In this document: positions 43,580 to 50,381 of the stretch, in pieces
Layout of the letters: each line of letters begins with the position of its first letter
How positions within the stretch are numbered: the stretch's first letter is position 1
NCBI RefSeq assembly: GCF_001595645.1
Contig: NZ_LNKT01000003.1
Location: 1 to 64,000, forward strand
Source: Sulfurovum riftiae
GTDB lineage: Bacteria > Campylobacterota > Campylobacteria > Campylobacterales > Sulfurovaceae
Direction: 5' to 3'
Length of the DNA stretch: 64,000 nt
The notes under the pieces: model-generated
The model's input: only the letters and a program-made list of their open reading frames with translations
Told to the model about the DNA's origin: nothing
Database searches by the model: none
Program-made: the position numbers and the translations under genes

Positions 43580-45488
43580 TCAGTGCTACCAGCAGCTCGG
43601 AGAATACCTGCGCTCTTTCACTCTTTTTTTCATGGGTCATATTGTATATTACCTCACTCAGCTTAGCAGGTACTTTCGGGTTGAGTTTGCTGACTTCGTC
43701 TCTCTTTATCTTTCTTGGGCGCAGCATGGCAGGTGCGAGACCGTCCACTGCTTCGAAACGCTTTTCTCCGGTAAGCAGTTTGAAAAGCTTCAAGCCGAAA
43801 GTAAAGAGTTCGTACTCTTCTCTGCGTCCGCTTTTGGGCTCCTTGTCAAGTTCGAAGAACAGGTCCAGTCCCAGTCTGTCATTGAGAATATAGTTGATCT
43901 TCGTATAGAAAGAGATCGCCTGAAAGCTGTAGTTCCGGCTCAGGAACCTGTCGTCAAAGGCTTCGAAAGTCTCTGCTCTCTGTTTTTGGGAGGCATAGAG
44001 TTTGAGCAGGTATTTGACATGGTGTTTGGCTTCGATGATGGGCAGTGCCTTGTGCAGTATATGCGCTTCCGCTGCACCGCGTGTGATCTTTCCTCCAAGG
44101 AAGAGGTGCACACCGTCGACACGGTTTCCTTCGGCATCCTTGGCCTTGCACCCTTCAAAGCCGATATCGGCAATACCGTGAACTCCGCACCCTTTGGGAC
44201 AGGCGGACCAGTTCATCCGGACCACGGCATTGTCGATGGCGACCTCTGAGTTGAGGAACTCTGCCATCTCGATGGCATCTTGTTTGTTGGGAATGACACC
44301 GAAAGAGCAGGTTGCCGTTCCTGCACAGGCGATCATGTCGTTGAAGTAGAGATTGTTGAATTTGGCATACTTCTCGATGACGTTTGTCTTCTCGAAGGCT
44401 TCAAGACCCTCTTTTGCAATGTGGATGATATAGAGGTTCTGGTCATAGGTAAGACGGATGTCACCGTTACCGTAAGCTGCTGCCGCCTTGGCAGCTTCGA
44501 TCATGTCCGTACCGCTGAAGATCCCGGAAGGTACAATGACTTTATAGGCAAAACTGTTGTCTCTGAGCAGGACCCTATTGGAACCCAGTGCGATGTTCTG
44601 TGACTGTACCATCGTCACGCCTGCAGGAGCGAAATCCATACCGGCTTCTTCCTTGACCGCATCGATGAAATTGGCAATGCCGACATCCTGAAGAAGAAAA
44701 TGCAGGCGGTTCTTGTTACGGTTGTCACGGTAGCCGTAGTTTTTGAAGACCGTCAGCAGGGCAGTGAAGAATGCGGGTACCTCTTCTATGCTTACAAAAA
44801 GGTCTGCATCTTTTGCCTGTATGCCTACGCGGGCTCCCAGAAAGATGTTGAAACCGAATTCTCCCTCTCTGTTCGCCAGTACGAAGTTGCAGTCATGTCC
44901 GAAGATGTTGCATGAGTTGGAGAGTGAACCGAGAATACCCGTATTGAATTTACGCGGGAGAACGGAGATCCACTCCGGGTTCTCACCGATGATCTGCTGC
45001 AATTTGTCAACAAGCGGTTTGCTTGGAATGATATTGTCATAGGCGATGCCGTCGAGCGGATCGGTCACGATGTTACGTGGATTGTCCGCACCGGTCTGGA
45101 AAGTGGAAATGCCGACCTCTTTGAGCTCTCTGAGGACTGTTGCGATATCGGCGATCTGAAGATAGCGGAGCTCCACCTGCATACGTGTGGTGATGTCGAT
45201 GTAGTCATTTCCGTACTTCTTTGCCACTTCACCGATACGTACAGCCTGTGCATTGTTCAGCTGGCCTGCCGGAATACGTACCCTGAGCATAAAGTCTTCG
45301 CCCTTGTCGAAAAGACCGAAACATTTCAGAAAGTAGATCGAGTCCTCTTTTGTCAGATCTTCATAGCCTGCTGCTGCGATCTCATCAAGTCTAGCATAGA
45401 CATCCATAGGCGCTTTAAGGCGCTTTGTCTCTTCTATTTTATTGACTTTTTTACTTCGTGCTTCCAGTGCTTTTTGCAATATTTCCAT
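43569..45488 (-). CDS. nirA: Ferredoxin-type nitrite reductase (NirA) with kinase C-lobe-like tail
   Basis: The product has 639 residues. It reduces nitrite to ammonium with siroheme and a [4Fe-4S] cluster, whose Cys ligands are in CAGTATC (about residue 390) and SACPKGCG (about 430). The NirA body ends near ETFEAF at about residue 520, and the usual family length is roughly 500-560. The extra 115 residues include YELFTFGLKLFKLLTG (from 559) and LNPKVPAKLSEVI, which resemble helices F to I of a Ser/Thr kinase and match the kinase encoded at 47154-48785. The catalytic N-lobe and HRD/DFG motifs are absent. Divergent from the nitrate transporter, with two shared palindromic sites between them. 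Confidence 0.92.
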   Translation of the reverse strand: MEILQKALEARSKKVNKIEETKRLKAPMDVYARLDEIAAAGYEDLTKEDSIYFLKCFGLFDKGEDFMLRVRIPAGQLNNAQAVRIGEVAKKYGNDYIDITTRMQVELRYLQIADIATVLRELKEVGISTFQTGADNPRNIVTDPLDGIAYDNIIPSKPLVDKLQQIIGENPEWISVLPRKFNTGILGSLSNSCNIFGHDCNFVLANREGEFGFNIFLGARVGIQAKDADLFVSIEEVPAFFTALLTVFKNYGYRDNRNKNRLHFLLQDVGIANFIDAVKEEAGMDFAPAGVTMVQSQNIALGSNRVLLRDNSFAYKVIVPSGIFSGTDMIEAAKAAAAYGNGDIRLTYDQNLYIIHIAKEGLEAFEKTNVIEKYAKFNNLYFNDMIACAGTATCSFGVIPNKQDAIEMAEFLNSEVAIDNAVVRMNWSACPKGCGVHGIADIGFEGCKAKDAEGNRVDGVHLFLGGKITRGAAEAHILHKALPIIEAKHHVKYLLKLYASQKQRAETFEAFDDRFLSRNYSFQAISFYTKINYILNDRLGLDLFFELDKEPKSGRREEYELFTFGLKLFKLLTGEKRFEAVDGLAPAMLRPRKIKRDEVSKLNPKVPAKLSEVIYNMTHEKKSERAQVFSELLVALKEV

Positions 45489-45531
45489 AATACTCTACAT
45501 CTCCATGGTATAATTGGTTTTATTATAGCAA

Positions 45532-45537
45532 AGTAAA
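45532..45537 (-). promoter_or_regulatory. -10 box of nirA
   Basis: TATAAT in minus orientation, 43 bases before the nirA start codon, with a predicted transcription start near 45525. Confidence 0.45.
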
Positions 45538-45558
45538 GTGTTGTTTCAATGTTTTATA

Positions 45559-45575
45559 TGATTAAAATTTAATCA
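45559..45575. promoter_or_regulatory. Operator-like site 1: TGATTAA-N3-TTAATCA
   Basis: A perfect 7-bp inverted repeat with spacer AAT. Its centre is about 42 bases upstream of the predicted nirA transcription start, a typical activator position. Identical arms recur at 45637-45653. Confidence 0.65.
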
Positions 45576-45636
45576 ACTGTTTTACTATTTTATTTAAAAT
45601 GTATAAAGGTATCCCTTCTATAAGGCAGTAAACAAT

Positions 45637-45653
45637 TGATTAAAAATTAATCA
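45637..45653. promoter_or_regulatory. Operator-like site 2: TGATTAA-N3-TTAATCA
   Basis: A perfect 7-bp inverted repeat with spacer AAA. Its centre lies about 53 bases upstream of the predicted transporter transcription start. The centres of the two sites are 78 bases apart. Confidence 0.65.
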
Positions 45654-45685
45654 CTATAAATGTTATCATTGCTATAGTTTCAGGA

Positions 45686-45691
45686 TATAAT
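45686..45691 (+). promoter_or_regulatory. -10 box TATAAT of the nitrate transporter gene
   Basis: TATAAT 29 bases before the ATG at 45721, leaving a short leader that contains AAAGGA. Confidence 0.55.
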
Positions 45692-45720
45692 ACGACCATC
45701 ATTTATTTAAAGGAAAAAAA

Positions 45721-47004
45721 ATGGCAGGATTTAAAGCACTCAAAGGGCAGGGAGACGCACCTACACTCTTTGCAGCATTTTTATACTTTGATTTCAGTTT
45801 CATGGTTTGGACGATGTTGGGTCCACTGGTCAATGAGATCAGTGAAGCGCTTGAGCATACAGGAGGAAGCGCCTTGAACGATGGACAGATGGCGACACTG
45901 CTTGCTATTCCTGTTCTTGCAGGTGCACTGCTTCGTATCGTCCTTGGTTTTGGTGTGGATAAGCTGGGGGCAAAGAAAACGGCGCTTATTGCACAGGGTG
46001 TGGTTATTTCTGTACTCTTCTATGCCTATTTCAAAGGGGCTACCATTACCTATCCGGAGCTGCTGGTCGTTGCGCTTGGTCTTGGTTTTGCAGGTGCATC
46101 GTTTGCTGTGGCACTACCTCAGGCTGGACAGTGGTATCCGCCAAAGCTTCAGGGGATCGTACTTGGTATTGCGGGAGCAGGGAATATCGGTGTGGTCATC
46201 GATTTCCTCTTCGCACCGAAGATCGCAGAAAAATGGGGATGGGAAGCGGTATTCCTGGTAGGGGGTGTACTTTCACTGCTGGTTTTCATTATGTATGTTT
46301 TGATGGCAAAAGATGCACCGGCATCTGTCTATAAGCCGCGTCCCAAGAAGTTAGGTGACTACTGGAAACTGCTTAAAGACAGAGACAGCTGGTGGTTCAT
46401 GCTCTTTTATGCGGTAAGTTTCGGTGGTTTCGTCGGGTTTGCCAACTACATGAAAGTCTACCTGATGAATACCTACCAGGCAGATATGAGCGCCTTTGGC
46501 ATGGATGTATTCAATGAGCCCAATGTCAAGGTCATTGCCGGATACTTTGGTGCACTGACCATCTTTGCAGGTGCAGTACTCAGACCTGTAGGCGGCGGGA
46601 TCGCCGATAAGATCGGTGGTGTGAAATCACTCTATGTTTTCTTCGGTGTGGTTGCGGCACTGGTAGCGCTCAGCGGATTTGTAGCGCTGCCTTTCTGGGT
46701 GGCCATCGCTGTTCTTTTTGTGATCATGGCGAGTCTTGGTATGGCCAACGGTGCGGTCTTCCAGCTTGTACCACAGCGTTTTGGCAAAGATATCGGTATC
46801 ATGACAGGGCTCATCGGAGCTGCGGGTGGTATTGGAGGGTTCTTCCTTATTAAGACACTTGGCTGGGCAAAGGGAAGCTTTGACAGTTATTCGGTCGGTT
46901 TCTTCATCTTTGCTGTGTTGGTACTGCTCGCTATCGGTGCGATCTCTCTTGTCAAGACAAGATGGAGAACCACCTGGGGTGTGAATGCAGGGGGGATGAT
47001 CTAA
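45721..47004 (+). CDS. NarK/NasA-type nitrate/nitrite MFS transporter
   Basis: The product has 427 residues and 12 membrane helices. The nitrate-porter signatures are present: GIAGAGNIGVVID in TM5 (about 143-155) and GLIGAAGGIGGFFL in TM11 (about 360-373), plus MFS loop motifs GFGVDKLGAKKT and GGGIADKIGG. It should import nitrate for NasA or export nitrite. AAAGGA lies nine bases before the ATG. A hairpin overlapping the stop codon suggests its transcript ends there, ahead of the kinase-phosphatase gene. Confidence 0.92.
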   Translation: MAGFKALKGQGDAPTLFAAFLYFDFSFMVWTMLGPLVNEISEALEHTGGSALNDGQMATLLAIPVLAGALLRIVLGFGVDKLGAKKTALIAQGVVISVLFYAYFKGATITYPELLVVALGLGFAGASFAVALPQAGQWYPPKLQGIVLGIAGAGNIGVVIDFLFAPKIAEKWGWEAVFLVGGVLSLLVFIMYVLMAKDAPASVYKPRPKKLGDYWKLLKDRDSWWFMLFYAVSFGGFVGFANYMKVYLMNTYQADMSAFGMDVFNEPNVKVIAGYFGALTIFAGAVLRPVGGGIADKIGGVKSLYVFFGVVAALVALSGFVALPFWVAIAVLFVIMASLGMANGAVFQLVPQRFGKDIGIMTGLIGAAGGIGGFFLIKTLGWAKGSFDSYSVGFFIFAVLVLLAIGAISLVKTRWRTTWGVNAGGMI

Positions 47005-47023
47005 AAAGCCACCGGCTTTTTAG
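47001..47023 (+). terminator. Intrinsic terminator overlapping the transporter stop codon
   Basis: CTAAAAAGCC-ACC-GGCTTTTTAG, a perfect 10-bp stem in which the TAA stop codon is part of the left arm. The right arm contains the T run. Confidence 0.7.
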
Positions 47024-47051
47024 AAGCGTTCAGTGCTCAGTATGTAGCGTG
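47024..47051. repeat. Four degenerate heptad repeats, inverse of the 43533 array
   Basis: On the minus strand the units read cacgcta-catactg-agcactg-aacgctt. They match the array at 43533-43560 unit by unit with few changes. Confidence 0.5.
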
Positions 47052-47053
47052 TA

Positions 47054-47075
47054 GTAGGGTGGGCTTTAGCCCACC
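47054..47075. repeat. GTAG-led REP-like hairpin, third family
   Basis: GTAG followed by stem GGTGGGC, loop TTTA, stem GCCCACC. It has the same plan and loop as the units at 25474 and 41673 but a different stem, and it is single, not paired. Confidence 0.65.
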
Positions 47076-47105
47076 AATTTCTTGGAGTTTTAAGCAGTGA
47101 AGGTT

Positions 47106-47140
47106 CCCTCAACCCTTACTCCTTAACACTTAACCCTCAC
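47106..47140. repeat. Five degenerate heptad repeats, consensus CCCTTAA
   Basis: ccctcaa-cccttac-tccttaa-cacttaa-ccctcac, directly ahead of the kinase-phosphatase ribosome binding site AAAGGA. Confidence 0.5.
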
Positions 47141-47153
47141 AAAGGATTTTCTC

Positions 47154-48785
47154 ATGTCCAAACAGAACATCGAAACCTCCGGATTCTCCCTTGCCAAAGG
47201 TACGCAGCTTACAGGCGATGATTTCTTCGAAGTCAAGGTGATGGAGAACATTACCGTTGCAGTGGTCTGTGACGGTGTGGGTTCTGCTGCTGCCGGGGCG
47301 GAAGCGGCCAAACGTACGACACAATTTCTCATACAGTCCCTCAAGAACCGTCCGAGAAGCTGGAGCATGGAGAAATCCATCAAACACTTTATAGAAAATA
47401 TCAACAGGGTGCTCTATCTGGAGTCTATGGAGCAGTATGAGCGGGAAGAGCTCGTAACGACCTTGACGCTTGTGGTTATTGAGGGGAACAGGCTCTATGG
47501 TGCCAATGTGGGGGACAGCCGTATCTATCTGCACCGCAACGGCCAGTTTGCCCAGCTTTCCTCCGACCATGCGATGGATGAGGAGGGTATGGAGAATGTA
47601 CTCACTGCTGCCATGGGTCTTGAGGAGCATGTGGAACCGTATTACTTCGAGAACAATCTGCAGGCAAAAGACCATATTCTGCTCTGCAGTGACGGATTGT
47701 ACAATGAACTTACCCAGGAGGAAATGGCAGACGGGATACAGATGGGGGCTTCGTATCTGGTAAAAAAAGCCAGCAAAAAACACGATGACAACCTGCCTGA
47801 CGATACGACCGCTGTGGTCATAGAGATCAAGGAGCTTGATCCAAGACTGCAGCTCAAACAGACCGACCTTATCATACAGGAGAGCTATAAGAAAGGTGAA
47901 GTGATCGACGGCTATACGCTTGTTAAGCCGCTGGTGCAGAACAACCGTACCTGGCTCTGTGAGAAAAAGGGTGTACAGTATGTCATCAAGTTCGCACTCT
48001 ATGAAGCGATCGAAGATGAGGTGATACTCGATTTCTTCGTCAAAGAGGTCTGGATGGCCAAACGTCTCAAAGCCGGCTTCTTTCCCAAGGCGGTCATCCC
48101 AAAAAAGCGTACGCACCGTTATTACATTATGAGTTATGTCGAGGGGACACCGCTCAAAGAGTTCATAGCAAAAAAACCGCTCTCTATCGACCTGGGTATC
48201 GAATTGGCACGCTTTCTACTCAACATGTCACAGTTCCTCATCAAGCAGAACCTGGTACATGGTGATGTCAAGCCGGAGAATATCATCGTGACGAAACGTA
48301 AAGAGAGGATTGTTTTCAAGATGGTCGATTTCGGAAGTATCACGGAGGCCTATTCGGAAGTGACACGGGCAGGAACACCTTCCTACTTGGCACCGGAACG
48401 TTTCAACCAGGCACCTATTACCGAGCAGACAGAGATCTATGCCATAGGTGTGACGCTCTATGAAGCTCTGACACAGAAATTCCCTTTCGGTGAGATAGAG
48501 CCTTTCCAGAATCCGAGTTTCGACAAGAACCCCAAGCATCCCACCAGGTTCAATCCCAAGATCCCGGACTGGTTCGAGAGTGTGATACTGCGTGCCATAG
48601 AGACCGATACGAACAAGCGCTACCACAACTACTCGGAGATGCTCTTCGAGATAGACAACCCCTCCAAAGTACAGCCCTATTTTGACAAGAACCTCTCCTT
48701 CATAGAACGAAACGAGATGATGGTCTACAAGGTGGGATTCGTCACGATGTTCATTCTGAATATCATTCAGCTGCTCTTTTTTTAG
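47154..48785 (+). CDS. Fused PP2C phosphatase and Ser/Thr protein kinase, membrane-anchored
   Basis: The product has 543 residues. The PP2C domain (about 1-235) has metal-site motifs VCDGVGSA, GDSRIYL, LLCSDGL and DDTTAVV. The kinase domain (about 255-515) has a Lys in YVIKFAL, the catalytic loop HGDVKPEN, DFGS and TPSYLAPERF. The Gly-rich loop is degenerate. One C-terminal helix (about 522-542) anchors it in the membrane. Genes with this fusion are found next to nitrate assimilation genes in Pseudomonas (for example PA1782), so the link is a conserved one. It may regulate the transporter or reductases by reversible phosphorylation. Confidence 0.88.
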   Translation: MSKQNIETSGFSLAKGTQLTGDDFFEVKVMENITVAVVCDGVGSAAAGAEAAKRTTQFLIQSLKNRPRSWSMEKSIKHFIENINRVLYLESMEQYEREELVTTLTLVVIEGNRLYGANVGDSRIYLHRNGQFAQLSSDHAMDEEGMENVLTAAMGLEEHVEPYYFENNLQAKDHILLCSDGLYNELTQEEMADGIQMGASYLVKKASKKHDDNLPDDTTAVVIEIKELDPRLQLKQTDLIIQESYKKGEVIDGYTLVKPLVQNNRTWLCEKKGVQYVIKFALYEAIEDEVILDFFVKEVWMAKRLKAGFFPKAVIPKKRTHRYYIMSYVEGTPLKEFIAKKPLSIDLGIELARFLLNMSQFLIKQNLVHGDVKPENIIVTKRKERIVFKMVDFGSITEAYSEVTRAGTPSYLAPERFNQAPITEQTEIYAIGVTLYEALTQKFPFGEIEPFQNPSFDKNPKHPTRFNPKIPDWFESVILRAIETDTNKRYHNYSEMLFEIDNPSKVQPYFDKNLSFIERNEMMVYKVGFVTMFILNIIQLLFF

Positions 48786-48801
48786 AGGTACCTGACAGTT
48801 G

Positions 48802-48843
48802 CGGGGCTGAAGCCCCGATGCCTGAAAAATATCTTTTTTTTTT
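48802..48843 (+). terminator. GC hairpin followed by a T10 run downstream of the kinase gene
   Basis: CGGGGC-TGAA-GCCCCG (48802-48817) and T10 at 48834-48843. The stem resembles REP hairpins but lacks the GTAG foot. The 16-base gap to the T run is longer than in a classical terminator. Confidence 0.4.
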
Positions 48844-48926
48844 ACGTTAACGCTTCATTCACCATCTTTTAATATAATTTAATATCAAAAAAATATAATC
48901 GTTAAAGAGGGCAGGGGAAATAATCA

Positions 48927-49427
48927 ATGAAAAGTTTTATCTATATAATAACAGTGGTGCTTATTACAATGGTGTTGCAGGGGTGCGGAGAGCCGCCCAT
49001 GACCGATATTGCAGACAAGATAGTCAAGGTGGAAACACCAAAAGGAAAATACACCACGGTCAATAAAAGTTCCGGTGCCTATGGCAGATATCAGATCATG
49101 CCCAAAACGGCAAAGCATTATACAAAAAAACTGAACATAGACCACTCTCAATGGAAAAAGCCTGAAAACCAGGACAAGATCTTCATGGCACTGCTGTCTG
49201 ACAATATAAAACAGTTGAAAGAAAATGGTATAGAAGTGAATGCCTTTACGGTATATGGCTGCCATCAGCAGGGTGCAACAGGGTTTAAATGTATTCTCAA
49301 GAATGAAAGGATGTCCCGCTACTCCTATGAAAAACTAAGAAGAAACCTGCCCAGGAAATACAAACATATCAGCAATGAGAAGTTACGAAAAACCTGGATC
49401 AACTACTGGAAGAATAAAATGAGTTGA
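48927..49427 (+). CDS. Lipoprotein with lysozyme/SLT-like fold
   Basis: The product has 166 residues. The lipobox LQGC (Cys at residue 20) follows a signal peptide. Residues 38-65 (GAYGRYQIMPKTAKHYTKK) and VYGCHQQGATGF match the core of lytic transglycosylase SLT domains. The expected catalytic Glu would be in VKVETPKGK (about residue 35). The domain is small, so activity on peptidoglycan is likely but not certain. The gene converges on mltG, whose stop codon abuts its own. Confidence 0.65.
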   Translation: MKSFIYIITVVLITMVLQGCGEPPMTDIADKIVKVETPKGKYTTVNKSSGAYGRYQIMPKTAKHYTKKLNIDHSQWKKPENQDKIFMALLSDNIKQLKENGIEVNAFTVYGCHQQGATGFKCILKNERMSRYSYEKLRRNLPRKYKHISNEKLRKTWINYWKNKMS

Positions 49428-50381
49428 TCATTTGGCTTTTTTGATATTTTTCCGATGTGCCTTGAAAGTGTCAGAGAAGTCGTGTGTACCTTTTTTGTTC
49501 TTCATGAAGTAGAGATGTTTGGTTTTTGCCGGCCTGATGGCTGCTCTGATAGCGTCAATACTGACCGAGCCTATGGGTGAGGGCGGCAAGCCTTTGTATT
49601 TGTAGGTGTTGAAACGGCTTTCATCGTTCTTGATGCGTTCGGGTGTCACTTTGACATGCGAGTATTTGCCGTAGTTCAGTGTGCCGTCCATCTGCAGGCG
49701 CATCCCTTTTTTCAAACGGTTGTAGATGACCGAGGAGACCAGCGGCATCTCCTCATTGTTGGCTGCCTCTTTTTGGATGATCGAAGCGATCACCAACACT
49801 TTCTGCCACTGTTTGGTATTGTAGTTTCCATAGATCTTCTCTGAAATTTTCTTATACTTTTTTTCTGACTCACGTATCAGAAAATGCATCAGATGTTTCT
49901 CTTTGATGCCATAGGGTACATAGTAGGTATCGGCATAGATACCGGCTTCTGGGTAGGGGGAGAACTCATGGTAGTATTTGTAGAGTTTCTTCTCATCGAG
50001 TTTCAACTCTTTGGCGAGCGCCTCAAAGAAGAGTTCGGATGTCTCTCCCGGTATAAGAGTGACCTTGTTGATCATCGCTTTGGATGAAGTAAGTTTATAG
50101 AGGAAATCGATACGGTTGAGTTCATTCTTGCCTATGAATATCCAGCCACTTTGAGGCTCTCCCAGAAAACGGATAATGTAGCTGTCAACGACCGATACAG
50201 CATACCCTTTTTTAGCCAGCTGTGATATAATAGTATTGATAGAGCCTTGAGGAATGAAGAGTGTCTGGGTTGTTCTGACGGGGATTGTAGTGTAAAAGGC
50301 AAATGCGATGATCAAAACGACGGCAATGTTCTCTGCCCATACCATCCATCTTCTCCATGTTGTTTTGCGTGATACACTCAT
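49428..50381 (-). CDS. mltG: Endolytic murein transglycosylase MltG
   Basis: The product has 317 residues. One N-terminal helix (AENIAVVLIIAFAFYT) precedes a LysM-like region and the YceG catalytic domain: ASIIQKEAANNEEMPLVSSV holds the catalytic Glu, and NRLKKGMRLQMDGTLNYG and GLPPSPIGSVSIDAI are family landmarks. It cuts nascent glycan strands. ATG 50381 (MSVSRKTT) gives the usual short cytoplasmic N-terminus, with AAGGA 13 bases upstream; a longer open frame to 50561 is not supported. Its 5' end overlaps that of the divergent AsmA-like gene by 74 bases if both starts are right. Confidence 0.88.
   Translation of the reverse strand: MSVSRKTTWRRWMVWAENIAVVLIIAFAFYTTIPVRTTQTLFIPQGSINTIISQLAKKGYAVSVVDSYIIRFLGEPQSGWIFIGKNELNRIDFLYKLTSSKAMINKVTLIPGETSELFFEALAKELKLDEKKLYKYYHEFSPYPEAGIYADTYYVPYGIKEKHLMHFLIRESEKKYKKISEKIYGNYNTKQWQKVLVIASIIQKEAANNEEMPLVSSVIYNRLKKGMRLQMDGTLNYGKYSHVKVTPERIKNDESRFNTYKYKGLPPSPIGSVSIDAIRAAIRPAKTKHLYFMKNKKGTHDFSDTFKAHRKNIKKAK

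Noticed and set aside
45559-45653. FNR/NssR-type or NtcA-type binding sites
   Set aside because: The spacing TGATTAA-N3-TTAATCA does not fit TTGAT-N4-ATCAA, TTAAC-N4-GTTAA or GTA-N8-TAC.
47106-47140. CRISPR-like array
   Set aside because: Units are 7 bases with no spacers and high drift; there are no cas genes anywhere in the window.
48802-48817. Fourth GTAG REP family
   Set aside because: The GC hairpin resembles REP stems but has no GTAG foot on either strand, so it is listed only as a possible terminator.
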